Assembly (NCBI GenBank): GCA_964354345.1
Contig: CAYGZL010000023.1
Span: 73,207 to 137,206, forward strand
DNA: 64,000 nucleotides
Direction: 5' to 3'
DNA from: CAYGZL01 sp964354345
Lineage (GTDB): Bacteria; Chloroflexota; Anaerolineae; Anaerolineales; UBA4823
Shown in pieces: positions 16,911-26,837 of the stretch. The notes below the pieces were generated by a model. It did not search any database. It worked only from the letters and a program-made list of their open reading frames with translations, and was not told where the DNA came from. The position numbers were made by a program, and so were the translations under genes. Numbering within the stretch: the stretch's first letter is position 1; each line of letters opens with the position of its first letter.

Positions 16911-19459
16911 CCTTCACCTCCTGGCTCGGGCGATGTTTCTGTTCGGAGTTCTTGATTTTCCTCGGGAGGAGAATCCGGGATTGGATGGTTTTCTTTTCCC
17001 GAGGTTTCTATTATTTTGTTAAACTCGGTCAGTCGCTTGGTGACAGCATGGTTGAAGGTGCCGATTGGATATGAGCCGTCTGCCTGTTGGGTACCCACTG
17101 GCAGGCCGGTTAACAACTCCAGGCCTTCGTTCAAGCTGACAATTGGCCAGATATGAAACTGACCCGCCGCGACTGCCTCGATCACCTCACGGCGAAGCAT
17201 CAGATTGGGTTGGTTGGCAGCCGGGATGAGTACACCTTGTTCGCCGGTCAGACTTTTGGTCCGGCACACATTGAAAAAGCCCTCGATTTTTTCGTTTATC
17301 CCCCCAATTGCTTGAATTTCTCCTAATTGATTGATTGATCCCGTTATAGCAAGATCTTGACGGAGAGCAACCCCGGCTATCGCTGACAACAAGGCAAACA
17401 GCTCAGCAGCGGAGGCACTGTCTCCTTCAACCTCGTCATAAGATTGCTCAAATGTCAGGCTGGCTGATAGGTTTACGGGTTGAGTCCTTCCATATTGCCC
17501 ATACAAGTAACCGCTCAATATCAACACACCCTTCGTATGGATCGGGCCAGCCAGTCGAGCCTGGCGTTCGATGTCAATTATCCCCCCACGACCTGGAAAG
17601 ACAGTCGCAGTAACCCGGCTGGGACGTCCGAATGAGTAATCACCCAGGAAGAGCACGGATAAGGCATTGATTTGACCGATCGTTCGCCCGGTGGTGGATA
17701 TCAGCAGGACATCCTGAGCAATCATTTCGTGCAGGCGTTCCTCAATCAGGTTACTCCGATAAATGCTTTCATCAATGGCGCGTTGTACAGCAGTTGCATC
17801 GACAATAATCGGTGTACCGTCAGCCTGGGTATGGTTGTTGGAATGACGGTTGGGGTTGGCCTGCTGAGACGCCCAATAGGCAGACTCACGTACCAGGTCA
17901 GATATTTTACCGAAGCGGGTGGAGAGCTTGTGTTGATCTTCTGCCAGGCGCGAGCTGAACTCGATCAACCGGGCGATCGCTTGACAATTAAAAGGGGGAA
18001 GGTGATTATCTTCAACAACAGATTTAACGAATAAGCCGTATTCATACTCAGTATCTGAGTTACGCTCCATAATCGTAGTAAATTCGGCGCGCACTTTAAA
18101 TAACTTACGGAAATCTTCATCGTAAGCGCTAAGCAGGTAATAGAGTAAGGGTGTGCCGACCAGCACAACTTTAACATCCAAAGGGATGGGTTCGGGTTCC
18201 AGGGTTTCAGTACTTATGATACCGAGTTGGCTGCCAAGCTCGATAATACGGATCACTCCATCGCGTAAAACGCGTTTCACACCTTCCCAGGCGTAAGGAT
18301 TTACCAGGAGGTCTCTGGCAGGTAGAATTAGATATCCGCCATTGGCGCGATGAAAAGCGCCTGCCTGAATCATGGTGAAATCAGTGCGGGTACCGCCCAT
18401 GACAACGATGTGCTCAATCCGACCTAACAAGTCGTAATAAGCGGGTTGAGTTTCGACAATGACCGGTGCTCCTGGGCTGCTATGGTCAATTAGGATATTG
18501 ACCTCATACCGTTGGGTCCAATCAACCTCGTTTGGATTCAATGGCTGTTCAGCTGATTCTCGTGGGTGAAAATTCGTGGGGTTGCGTAAGATATCCTCTT
18601 CTACTTGCTCGAGGTAATGAATTACATGAGGGAGATCAGAATATTTAGCCTTGAGTGTGTCTAGCAACGGTTTTACGTGAAATAGAACAGTCTGGCGGTT
18701 TAAATAATTAAGCCTCTCGGAGGCAGACCGACTCATTTCGCGAATGCATTCCAGGCTTTTTTCAACCTCCTCGCTTAACTTAATCTTAAGCTCTTCGAGT
18801 TTAAGACGCTGTTCTTCATTCAAACTCTCTATTTCTTCAGCTGTCAAAGGTTTTCCCTGAACACCAGGTGTTAGTACAATACCGAACGGAGTCCGGGCAA
18901 TGATAAATTTATATTTTTCAACGAACTCTTGTAATCGCGTAAATTCCGTATCCTGATTTTTCTTCAAATCGGAGACTAATTGGTCTCGAGCATGTGTATA
19001 CTCATCACTATCGAAGGCACGAGGTATCTCATGTTGGCAGTGACCGATTAACTTCTTAATATCTTCACGAAACTCTATTGCCCGGCCAGCAGGTAAATGC
19101 AATGCGCGTGGATTGCGTGGATTCTCGAAATTGTTGACATAACACCAATCATCGGGGGTGAGCTCATTTGTGGCTTTTCGTTGCAAATATCGCAGGCTGA
19201 GAGTAGTGCGACCGGAGGCAGGTAATCCAAGAACAAAAATGTTGTAACCTGGTCCAGCAACTTCGCTGCCCAGCTCCAAAGCACGTAAGGCCCGGGGTTG
19301 ACCGATCACATTCTGTAAAACCGGTAACTCATCAGTAGTCTGAAACCCGAAATTTTCCGGATCGCATCGACGGCATAATTGTTCAGGAAGCAATTCGAGG
19401 GGGCGGATTAAGCGATTGTTCGCTTCTCCCTTTGAGGCTTCTTTAGATTTTTTTGTCAT
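16907..19459 (-). CDS. Lon-family ATP-dependent protease (AAA_32 type)
   Basis: This 850-residue protease joins an AAA ATPase to a C-terminal Lon Ser-Lys peptidase. The nucleotide loop reads GLPASGRTT (about 78-85), with Arg in place of the usual Walker A Lys. The middle has helical segments rich in Glu/Lys, and TTGRTIGQINALSVL opens the protease part. The catalytic pair is Ser in GDSASAAELF (about 683) and Lys in GGINEKIEGFF (about 724). I chose the ATG at 19459 because AAAGGAGG lies 6-8 bases upstream; an ATG at 19510 would overlap the promoter. It probably degrades damaged or regulatory proteins. The C-terminal 40 residues are disordered and Glu/Pro-rich. Confidence 0.9.
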   Translation of the reverse strand: MTKKSKEASKGEANNRLIRPLELLPEQLCRRCDPENFGFQTTDELPVLQNVIGQPRALRALELGSEVAGPGYNIFVLGLPASGRTTLSLRYLQRKATNELTPDDWCYVNNFENPRNPRALHLPAGRAIEFREDIKKLIGHCQHEIPRAFDSDEYTHARDQLVSDLKKNQDTEFTRLQEFVEKYKFIIARTPFGIVLTPGVQGKPLTAEEIESLNEEQRLKLEELKIKLSEEVEKSLECIREMSRSASERLNYLNRQTVLFHVKPLLDTLKAKYSDLPHVIHYLEQVEEDILRNPTNFHPRESAEQPLNPNEVDWTQRYEVNILIDHSSPGAPVIVETQPAYYDLLGRIEHIVVMGGTRTDFTMIQAGAFHRANGGYLILPARDLLVNPYAWEGVKRVLRDGVIRIIELGSQLGIISTETLEPEPIPLDVKVVLVGTPLLYYLLSAYDEDFRKLFKVRAEFTTIMERNSDTEYEYGLFVKSVVEDNHLPPFNCQAIARLIEFSSRLAEDQHKLSTRFGKISDLVRESAYWASQQANPNRHSNNHTQADGTPIIVDATAVQRAIDESIYRSNLIEERLHEMIAQDVLLISTTGRTIGQINALSVLFLGDYSFGRPSRVTATVFPGRGGIIDIERQARLAGPIHTKGVLILSGYLYGQYGRTQPVNLSASLTFEQSYDEVEGDSASAAELFALLSAIAGVALRQDLAITGSINQLGEIQAIGGINEKIEGFFNVCRTKSLTGEQGVLIPAANQPNLMLRREVIEAVAAGQFHIWPIVSLNEGLELLTGLPVGTQQADGSYPIGTFNHAVTKRLTEFNKIIETSGKENHPIPDSPPEENQELRTETSPEPGGEG

Positions 19460-19481
19460 TGAATCCTCCTTTCGTGTATTC

Positions 19482-19510
19482 AGTGTACAGGAATCCTTTC
19501 TGAGAGTCAA
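19482..19510 (-). promoter_or_regulatory. Promoter of the Lon-like protease operon
   Basis: Minus-strand -35 TTGACT (19505-19510) and -10 TACACT (19482-19487) have a 17-base spacer. The predicted start near 19475 leaves a 16-base leader containing the AAAGGAGG ribosome site of the ATG at 19459. Confidence 0.6.
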
Positions 19511-19558
19511 TTACCAGTATAATAAATAATTCATAATTAATCCAATCTGAGGTACATT

Positions 19559-20461
19559 GTGAATTTACAAACAGTTATTAACAGTCGCTTTGGCGTGAGT
19601 CTTGCTATGGGTTTATGCCGGATACTACCTCCTAGAATGGGTTATCGTTTCGCATATTTTCTAGCAGATCGAATATCTGGTAAGCGACAAGTGAGGATAG
19701 TCAGAGCCACGCGATCAAACCAATGGGTGGTAGCGGACGAGAAAATTTCTATGAAGGCGCTTAATCAGCTTGTCAGCCAAACTTTTCGTAACGCGGCATA
19801 CTCGATTTATAACCTGTATCACCACCTTGGACAATCTGAAAAGTTTCAGGCTTTGATTGCTGATACGACTCACCTGGATGAAATAATCACCCATAGCCAA
19901 AAAAAAGATCAAGGGTTAATTATCGCCGGCACGCATCTAGGAAACTTTGATTTGGTATCTCATGCGGCTGCTTTGCGGGGCATAAAGATGATTGGGCTCG
20001 GTTGGCACCAACCTGGAGGTGGCTATCGCCTCCAGAACAGGTTGCGGAGGAAAATTGGTTTCGATGTTTACCCTGCCTCGCTAGCTTCCATTCGCATGGC
20101 TGTCGATTGGTTGCGAGAAAAAGGAACTCTGATTACCGGGCTTGACCGACCGGTGCCCGAATCAAAATACCACCCAAGGTTTTTCAATCGCCCAGCAGCA
20201 TTACCGGTGATACATATCCAATTAGCGCTTAAAACGCACACTCCAGTTGTTGTCGTCGGATCAAGATTGCTTCCGGATGGAAAATATATGATTGAATTTT
20301 CAGATCCGGTTGTAATGGAAACAATCTCTGATCGAATTCGTGAACTGATCTATAACGCTGAACGATGTCTGGTTATTGCAGAAAATTTTATCCGTCAGAC
20401 GCCTGATCAATGGTCGATGTTCTATCCGGTGTGGCCAGAAGTCCTTGACCAAATAACATAA
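19559..20461 (+). CDS. LpxL/HtrB-family lipid acyltransferase
   Basis: The 300-residue protein belongs to the lysophospholipid/lauroyl acyltransferase superfamily. Its catalytic H-x4-D is GTHLGNFDL (about residues 122-130), followed by an acceptor-binding region with GLDRPVPESKYHPRFF. The N-terminus is hydrophobic and basic, consistent with peripheral attachment to the inner membrane face. Related enzymes acylate lipid A or phosphatidylinositol mannosides. Since lipid A genes are not seen here, a glycolipid or phospholipid acceptor is possible. The start is GTG with GAGGT upstream; a TATAAT at 19518-19523 may be its -10 box. It is divergent from the Lon-like gene. Confidence 0.85.
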   Translation: MNLQTVINSRFGVSLAMGLCRILPPRMGYRFAYFLADRISGKRQVRIVRATRSNQWVVADEKISMKALNQLVSQTFRNAAYSIYNLYHHLGQSEKFQALIADTTHLDEIITHSQKKDQGLIIAGTHLGNFDLVSHAAALRGIKMIGLGWHQPGGGYRLQNRLRRKIGFDVYPASLASIRMAVDWLREKGTLITGLDRPVPESKYHPRFFNRPAALPVIHIQLALKTHTPVVVVGSRLLPDGKYMIEFSDPVVMETISDRIRELIYNAERCLVIAENFIRQTPDQWSMFYPVWPEVLDQIT

Positions 20462-20501
20462 GGATTTGCCACCCGCCCTAAAATCGTTTATCATTGTTCT
20501 T

Positions 20502-22742
20502 ATGTTTCGGCAGTTAATCGCGAGGATCATTCTTATACTTGTATTCACCTGGTTGGTCGGGTGTTCTACGCCAACCAAGACGCAGATTGTACCTACCGTT
20601 ACTGATACCGTAACAATAGTACTACCATCACCTGTAGTGCGTACGACACGGATTCCAGATGTTGAACAGGCTGCTCTTGTGTTTCTTGAGGGATGGAAAA
20701 ACGAAACCTACACGGATATGTATGGGGTACTAACTCTCCAGAGTCAAAAAAATGTCACCCAGGATAAATTTACCCAGCTTTACCAGAGTGTGTCAGACGA
20801 AGCTGCATTGAGTAATCTGGATTACCAGATCCTATCGAGTGAAATCAAGGAATCAGATCTGGCTGAAGTCAAGTACCGGGTGGTTCTGCATAGTTTTATG
20901 GTTGGAGACCTGACGCGTGAAATTTCGATGCCGTTAATGCTGGAAGAGGGTCAATGGCGGGTAAATTGGGATCAAACATTGATAATGCCCGAGCTGATTG
21001 AAGGTCGTAAACTGCGCATGGATTTCGAAATACCTCCACGTGCTGGAATCTTTGATAGTGACGGGAAACCGTTAGCAATTGATGCTGATGCCATCGCAGT
21101 TGGTCTATATGCAGACTATGTCCGTCCGGATATACCTGAGGGTTTGGTGGGTCTTTTATCGCAATTTTCGGGGCTAGGTGCAGAGACGATTATAAATCGG
21201 ATCGAGAACGCACCACCTGGCGGTTATCTCGCGCTAGGTCAAGTCCTCGCAGGCGAGTATCCTTATCTACTTAATGCTTTGTCCGGTTATGGGGCAGTGG
21301 TGGTCGGAAATTACCACGGTCGGTTTTATCCCCGGGATGGGATTGGTCCCCATCTGGTAGGTTATGTGAGCGCCATCCAGAAAGAAGAGCTATCTTCCTA
21401 TCGCCGGCAGGGATACCGCAGCGATGAAAGCATCGGTCGAAAAGGGTTGGAAAAGTGGGGTGAACAGATCCTGAGTGGTAAAAACGGTGGGGCCTTATAC
21501 GTGGTGGATGAGAAAGAAACACCCGTTGTTCAATTGGGAACAACGGAGTCCCAACCAGGTCAGGATATTACCACGACAATCGAAACAGATTTTCAATGGG
21601 GTGTACAAAAGGCGATCCAAGGTTTTCGTGGGGCGATTGTTGTCCTGGAACGCGATACCGGGAAGGTATTAGCCTTAGCCTCAACACCTGGTTTTGATCA
21701 GAACGGCTTCCAGACTGCGAATGTCAATTGGTCAGCACTACTGGGTGATATTACTTCGAACCCTGATATGCCCCAGTTCAATCGCGCGACACAGGGTCAA
21801 TATCCTTTAGGTTCTGTTTTTAAGGTTGTAACTATATCTGCAGCCCTGAATAGTGGCAGGTTTACACCCGAATCAACCTATAATTGTGGTTATGATTTCA
21901 TAGAAGTGCCTGGTTTAATTTTGCATGATTGGACTTATGATCATTTTCTTCAAGATGGTTTCACTAAGCCGAGTGGAATGTTATCGTTACCGCAGGGATT
22001 AATCCGTTCCTGTAATCCTTATTTTTGGTATATGGGACTAGATTTATATAATGCCGGTCTAGCGCGCGCAGTCTCAGATATGGCGCGGGGTTTCGGTCTG
22101 GGAAGTTTTACGGGCTTAGAAGGTCTGGACGAGGAAGCAGGGAAGATTCCCGATCCTGGAAATCCTGTGGATGCTGTTAACCTGGCGATTGGACAAGGTG
22201 ACACACAGGTTACAGTATTGCAAGTGGCCGATTTCATGGCCGCCATTGGCAATGGAGGTACACTCTACCGACCTCAAATGATTGAACGCATTGGGTCGAA
22301 GGATAGTCCAACTTTTGTATTTACCCCCGCAGTTCGGGGTACCTTGCCTCTCAACAAAGAGTTACTCAAGGTAGTCCAGGATGCCATGCGGGGTGTTGTG
22401 ATCAGTAAGACACCCCGTGGTACTGCGTATGATACCTTTGCCGGGTTCAGTATCCCGGTCGCAGGAAAGACGGGTACAGCAACGGCGGGGCCGGGATTGT
22501 TGCCGCATGCCTGGTTCGCCGGCTATACGATGGCAGAAAATAAAGACCGACCTGACATTGCTATTGCTGTTCTCATCGAAAATATTGGTGAGGGATCTGA
22601 TTATGCTGCACCAATCTTCCGTCGAGTGGTTGAGTATTATTTCAATGGTCATCCGCAACGTTTGTACCGCTGGGAAGCGGCGATCAATGTGACCAAGACA
22701 CCCACACCCCTCGTTACTGAAACTCCCACTCCAGAACCTTGA
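20502..22742 (+). CDS. Penicillin-binding transpeptidase lipoprotein with MecA-like N-terminal domain
   Basis: This cell-wall D,D-transpeptidase cross-links peptidoglycan outside the membrane. The N-terminus carries a lipoprotein signal ending LVGC. Residues about 35-150 form an NTF2-like MecA_N domain (FLEGWKNETYTDMYG...), followed by a PBP dimerisation domain. The transpeptidase has all three motifs: SxxK as GSVFKV, SxN as RSCNP, and KTG as AGKTGTA. Length is 746 residues from the ATG at 20502; a TTG at 20466 in the same frame would add 12 residues and spoil the signal peptide. It overlaps the next gene by 4 bases. The C-terminus is Thr/Pro-rich. Confidence 0.92.
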   Translation: MFRQLIARIILILVFTWLVGCSTPTKTQIVPTVTDTVTIVLPSPVVRTTRIPDVEQAALVFLEGWKNETYTDMYGVLTLQSQKNVTQDKFTQLYQSVSDEAALSNLDYQILSSEIKESDLAEVKYRVVLHSFMVGDLTREISMPLMLEEGQWRVNWDQTLIMPELIEGRKLRMDFEIPPRAGIFDSDGKPLAIDADAIAVGLYADYVRPDIPEGLVGLLSQFSGLGAETIINRIENAPPGGYLALGQVLAGEYPYLLNALSGYGAVVVGNYHGRFYPRDGIGPHLVGYVSAIQKEELSSYRRQGYRSDESIGRKGLEKWGEQILSGKNGGALYVVDEKETPVVQLGTTESQPGQDITTTIETDFQWGVQKAIQGFRGAIVVLERDTGKVLALASTPGFDQNGFQTANVNWSALLGDITSNPDMPQFNRATQGQYPLGSVFKVVTISAALNSGRFTPESTYNCGYDFIEVPGLILHDWTYDHFLQDGFTKPSGMLSLPQGLIRSCNPYFWYMGLDLYNAGLARAVSDMARGFGLGSFTGLEGLDEEAGKIPDPGNPVDAVNLAIGQGDTQVTVLQVADFMAAIGNGGTLYRPQMIERIGSKDSPTFVFTPAVRGTLPLNKELLKVVQDAMRGVVISKTPRGTAYDTFAGFSIPVAGKTGTATAGPGLLPHAWFAGYTMAENKDRPDIAIAVLIENIGEGSDYAAPIFRRVVEYYFNGHPQRLYRWEAAINVTKTPTPLVTETPTPEP

Positions 22743-23623
22743 TTGAATGGCACCTTGAATCCCGGGCAGACTTGCCGTATTTAACCACAGATAAACCGCC
22801 AACCTGGCTAAGCCAAGCAGAACGGAGTATGTGGTTGACGATTAAGGGTGAGAAACGTAAGCAAGAATGGTTATTGGGACATTGGACAATCAAGCGACTG
22901 GCCTGGGCATATTTTGTAAAATCACACTGGATCGAAGCTCAGGGTCATGATTGGCGGGAAATTCGCGCGATTCAGGTGGATCAAGATGCCTTCGGCGCTC
23001 CGTCCTTATCCTGGGTAGGGTTTGAGGAAAAGAGTACGGATTTCCTGCTCTGTAACTGCAATGAGATGACGAAACGAGTCGCAAGGATGCGAATCTCAAT
23101 CAGCCACAGCGGAGAGTGGTCTTTTTGCGCATTGGGGATAGGTATGCATGGGATCGGGGTGGATATCGAGCTGATTCAACAATATCCGGCAGTATTTTCC
23201 AGCGGTAATTTCACGGAAGAAGAGCAAGAATGGATTGCCGATTTGCCGCATGAGTTGCATGACGAGGCAGGTATTTTAATTTGGAGTGCCCGAGAAGCGA
23301 TCTATAAATCGATCGGCGTGGGATTACCTGGGCGTAACGATATCAATCCTGGCGTGACCAGTCTTCCCGAAAAAGCCACCCTGATGGGTTTATGGCGGAA
23401 TGGAAGTTCTAGAGGAATTCAAAGTACATTAAGCTACCCCATTCAACCATTGGATCAGCAACGATGGAATGGGTACCGGATTATTTGGCCTACTCAGGAC
23501 GACTCTATTGTATGGCTAGGATTTTGGCGTAAAATAAGGGATTACATTCTCACAGTAGCGGTATGTGTACCAAACCCAATAATAGATCCGGCGCAAATGA
23601 TCGCTCCTGCGCCATTGTTATGA
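22739..23623 (+). CDS. 4'-phosphopantetheinyl transferase (Sfp-type)
   Basis: The 294-residue protein should attach the phosphopantetheine arm of CoA to acyl or peptidyl carrier proteins. Visible motifs are SISHSGEW, GIGVDIE (magnesium-binding Asp/Glu) and WSAREAIYKS, a W-x2-(K/R)-E-A-x2-K signature with Arg at the first basic position. The length fits Sfp/AcpT two-lobed enzymes. The start is a TTG overlapping the transpeptidase stop (TTGA), implying coupling; no ATG is well placed upstream of the conserved region. It lies 13 bases before the acyl-CoA carboxylase genes, so a role in lipid or polyketide-like synthesis is plausible. Confidence 0.85.
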   Translation: MIEWHLESRADLPYLTTDKPPTWLSQAERSMWLTIKGEKRKQEWLLGHWTIKRLAWAYFVKSHWIEAQGHDWREIRAIQVDQDAFGAPSLSWVGFEEKSTDFLLCNCNEMTKRVARMRISISHSGEWSFCALGIGMHGIGVDIELIQQYPAVFSSGNFTEEEQEWIADLPHELHDEAGILIWSAREAIYKSIGVGLPGRNDINPGVTSLPEKATLMGLWRNGSSRGIQSTLSYPIQPLDQQRWNGYRIIWPTQDDSIVWLGFWRKIRDYILTVAVCVPNPIIDPAQMIAPAPLL

Positions 23624-23636
23624 TGAGGAGGATTAG

Positions 23637-25184
23637 ATGCCGAAAGAGATCGATTCTTATGTGGATGATTTACGCGAGAAGAAAGAATCTAGCTTGAATA
23701 CTGAAAGAGAGACTGAGACCCAGCATCACAAAGGTCGTCTGACGGCGCGTGAACGAATAGACTTGCTTTTCGATCCAGGATCATTCAACGAAATTGATAC
23801 CCTGGTATTACCGCGTTACGAAACTTATATAGGGGGTAAAAAATCCCGGTATGGCGATGGAGTTGTCACAGGATATGGTTTTATCAATGGCCGGCATGTA
23901 TTTGTTGCTGCTCAGGAGGCTTCCGTGATGGGAGGTTCTTTGGGAGAAATGCATGCCAACAAAATCGTTAAGGCGATGCGGATGGCGCTCCAATATGGTG
24001 CGCCGTTTATCACTATTAACGATTCGGGTGGCGCCAGAATTCAGGAAGGTGTAGACAGCCTGGCTGGTTATGCGCGCATCTTTGATGCTAATTGTGAAGC
24101 GTCTGGAGTGATTCCCCAAATTTCTATCATTATGGGTCCTTGTGCAGGTGGGGCAGTCTATTCTCCGGCTTTGACAGATTTCATCTTCATGACAGAAAAT
24201 AGCTTTATGTTTATTACCGGACCGGATGTCGTAAAAGCAGTGATGCAGGAGGACATCAGTCAGGAGGACCTGGGTGGTGGACGCGTCCATAGCCTGAAGA
24301 GCGGCGTCTGCCATTACCTGGCGCGTGATGACCAGGAATGTCTGGCTCGAGTACGGGAGTTGCTCAGCTATTTACCGTCTAATAACCAGAATGATCCCCC
24401 CTACATCAAGCCAATTGACGATCCCCAGCGGAAGTGCACTGAGCTAGAGAAAATCGTTCCAATGGACCCTCATAAAGGTTATGATATTCACCAGGTGATC
24501 GCCAGTCTGGTAGATGATGGTCGTTTTCTCGAGATTCACGCATTATGGGCTCAAAACATGGTGGTTGGATTTGGGCGGATGAATGGATGGGTAGTGGGTA
24601 TTGTAGCAAACCAACCGATGGTGCTGGCAGGTTGCCTTGATATCAACGCCTCCATTAAAGCGGCTCACTTCATCCGCATCTGTGATGCGTATAATATTCC
24701 GATCATCACTTTACAAGATGTGCCTGGTTTTTTACCTGGTAAGGAGCAAGAATCCGGTGGGATTATCCGGAATGGGGCACGCATGATCTATGCTTATAGT
24801 GAAGCCACCGTGCCGAAGCTGATGGTTATATTACGTAAGAGCTATGGTGGCGCTTATTGTGTTATGAGTAGTAAGGGTCTGCGGGGCGATTTACTCTATG
24901 CCTGGCCGAATGCAGAAATTGCCGTCATGGGCGCAGAAGGCGCCGTCAATATCCTTTTCCGGTTGGACATAAAATCGAACACCGACCCCAAGGCTCGCCA
25001 GCAAGAATTGGTGACAGATTATGAAAATCGTTTTAACAATCCATATATTGCTGCGGCACGCGGATTATTGGATGATGTAATTGAACCTTGTGACACACGA
25101 CAGGTCCTTATTCGTGGTTTAGAACTGACCATCTCCAAGCGAGAGCGGCATGTGCCAAAAAAGCATGGAATCTCGCCAATGTAA
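23637..25184 (+). CDS. Acyl-CoA carboxylase, carboxyltransferase subunit
   Basis: This 515-residue protein is the carboxyltransferase of a biotin-dependent acyl-CoA carboxylase of the propionyl-CoA carboxylase beta/MmdA type. It moves CO2 from carboxybiotin to acyl-CoA. It contains GRLTARERIDLLFDPGSF, NDSGGARIQEGVDSLAGY, GPCAGGAVYSPALTDF in the first half and DVPGFLPGKEQESGGIIRNGA in the second, covering both crotonase-like lobes. The ribosome site GAGGAGG precedes the ATG closely. The biotin carboxylase and biotin carrier follow directly, giving a complete enzyme. Methylmalonyl-CoA or malonyl-CoA formation is possible; a decarboxylase is less likely because a biotin carboxylase is present. 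Confidence 0.93.
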   Translation: MPKEIDSYVDDLREKKESSLNTERETETQHHKGRLTARERIDLLFDPGSFNEIDTLVLPRYETYIGGKKSRYGDGVVTGYGFINGRHVFVAAQEASVMGGSLGEMHANKIVKAMRMALQYGAPFITINDSGGARIQEGVDSLAGYARIFDANCEASGVIPQISIIMGPCAGGAVYSPALTDFIFMTENSFMFITGPDVVKAVMQEDISQEDLGGGRVHSLKSGVCHYLARDDQECLARVRELLSYLPSNNQNDPPYIKPIDDPQRKCTELEKIVPMDPHKGYDIHQVIASLVDDGRFLEIHALWAQNMVVGFGRMNGWVVGIVANQPMVLAGCLDINASIKAAHFIRICDAYNIPIITLQDVPGFLPGKEQESGGIIRNGARMIYAYSEATVPKLMVILRKSYGGAYCVMSSKGLRGDLLYAWPNAEIAVMGAEGAVNILFRLDIKSNTDPKARQQELVTDYENRFNNPYIAAARGLLDDVIEPCDTRQVLIRGLELTISKRERHVPKKHGISPM

Positions 25185-25219
25185 ATAGGAAGGTGATTGA
25201 GGAATAATTTCGAGGTGTT

Positions 25220-26791
25220 ATGTACCGTAAATTATTAATTGCCAATCGGGGCGAGATTGCTGTAAGAATACTACGCACCTGCCATGACCTGGGCATTTTA
25301 GCGGTGGCGCTTTATCATGCTACTGACCGGGGCTCGCTGCATGTCCGCCTGGCTGATGAAGCAGTAGAGCTAAACTTACCGGTTGACTTTACGAACCCGA
25401 AACGAATTATTGAGATAGCGCAGCAAGTTGGGGCGGATGCTATTCACCCTGGTTATGGTTTCCTGGCCGAACATGCCAATTTTATCCGGATGGTTGAAAC
25501 CGCCGGGCTTGTCGTTGTTGGTCCACCGGTCAACGTTTTAGAGGCTGTTACGGATAAAATCCATGCGCTCGAAATTGCCAGGTCAGCTGGTTTTCCAGTC
25601 GTTGAATTTTCTCCGCTAAACTTTAGTCAGACAGATGGATTTGGAACCACCTTTCCACCTACAGTCCCACTTCAAGAGATGGACCAGGCGTCATTTGATA
25701 TCATCCATCGCGAGGCAAACCATCTGGGTTATCCGGTAGTCCTTAAGCCATGCCAAGGGGGTCGAGGTCGGGGAGAGAGGTTAGTTCGGTCGCCCGACCG
25801 TTTAGAAGATTCGATCCTCCGTGCTCGAACTGAAGCGCGGGCAGTTTATGGTGACGATCGGTTGTATATGGAGAAAGCTCTACAACCTGTTCATCAAGTT
25901 AATGTTCAAATTCTCGGTGATCACCTGGGTCACTTGATCCATTTTGGGGAGCGGGAGGGATCGATTACCTATGGTAATCAAAAAATATTCGAGGAGTCGC
26001 CTGCCCCTTGTTTAAATGCACAACAGCGTACCCGCCTCTGGCAGGCTGCCTTGGAACTGGCGCGCCTGTTTGGTTACCAAAATGCGGGTACAGTGGAATT
26101 CCTGGTCGATGCAGAAGGGCGATTTTTCTTCACCGAAATGAAGGCTCGCATTCAAATTGAACATCCAATTACCGAACTAGTCTCTCAGGTAGATCTGGTG
26201 CGAGAGCAGTTATGTTTATCGGCGGGTGAGGCTCTGCATTTCAGACAGGATGATATTCACCTGCAGGGATGGGCGATGGAATGCCGGATCAGTGCTGAAG
26301 ATCCATGGAACCAATTCTTACCTTGCCCGGGACACCTCAATCGGGTTCGATTACCGGATGGACCTGGGATAAGAGTTGATACTTATGTCTATTGTGATTG
26401 TGATATCCCACCTGATTATGATCCACTAATTGCAAAATTGAGTGTCTGGGCAGGAGATCGTAGCGCGTGCCTGGCCAGAACAAGCCGGGCTCTGGAAGAA
26501 TTTAAATTGATCGGTGTTCCTACGAATTTACCTGTCCTTCAACATATCCTCCGTGACCCGAGGATCATTTCGGGTAACTATTCGACGGATGACGCTTTCC
26601 GTCTGATAGAATCATCGCAAAACAGGAATATAGATAATAGCGTGCACCATTTGCGGGACATGGCTGTGGCAGCTGCGATCATCTATCTCCGCCGGATGCA
26701 TGGCGGAGCAGGAAATTCAACCATGCATCCGATTGTTCCAGAGCAATTAACCACGGGCTGGCATCGCTCCTCTCGGAATTTACCGGAATGA
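25220..26791 (+). CDS. Biotin carboxylase subunit of acyl-CoA carboxylase
   Basis: This subunit uses ATP and bicarbonate to carboxylate biotin. The N-terminus YRKLLIANRGEIAVRILRT, then IHPGYGFLAEHANF, the ATP-grasp glycine loop KPCQGGRGRGERLV, and FTEMKARIQIEHPITE (metal and biotin site; the family usually reads MNxRxQVEH) are all visible. Length is 523 residues, slightly longer than the usual 450, because of an insertion around residues 130-165 and a C-terminal tail of about 40 residues. The ATG follows GAGGTGTT, 35 bases after the carboxyltransferase gene. The Lys-Ala in place of Asn-x in the catalytic stretch is unusual but the essential Arg is kept. Confidence 0.92.
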   Translation: MYRKLLIANRGEIAVRILRTCHDLGILAVALYHATDRGSLHVRLADEAVELNLPVDFTNPKRIIEIAQQVGADAIHPGYGFLAEHANFIRMVETAGLVVVGPPVNVLEAVTDKIHALEIARSAGFPVVEFSPLNFSQTDGFGTTFPPTVPLQEMDQASFDIIHREANHLGYPVVLKPCQGGRGRGERLVRSPDRLEDSILRARTEARAVYGDDRLYMEKALQPVHQVNVQILGDHLGHLIHFGEREGSITYGNQKIFEESPAPCLNAQQRTRLWQAALELARLFGYQNAGTVEFLVDAEGRFFFTEMKARIQIEHPITELVSQVDLVREQLCLSAGEALHFRQDDIHLQGWAMECRISAEDPWNQFLPCPGHLNRVRLPDGPGIRVDTYVYCDCDIPPDYDPLIAKLSVWAGDRSACLARTSRALEEFKLIGVPTNLPVLQHILRDPRIISGNYSTDDAFRLIESSQNRNIDNSVHHLRDMAVAAAIIYLRRMHGGAGNSTMHPIVPEQLTTGWHRSSRNLPE

Positions 26792-26837
26792 GGAAACCAA
26801 AAATAAACCAGGTGAATTCAATGCAGGCGGCGTCCTT

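Noticed and set aside
16505..17074. 189-codon open frame on the plus strand
   Set aside because: It runs antisense to the stress-protein gene and the Lon-like C-terminus, which have clear motifs and starts.
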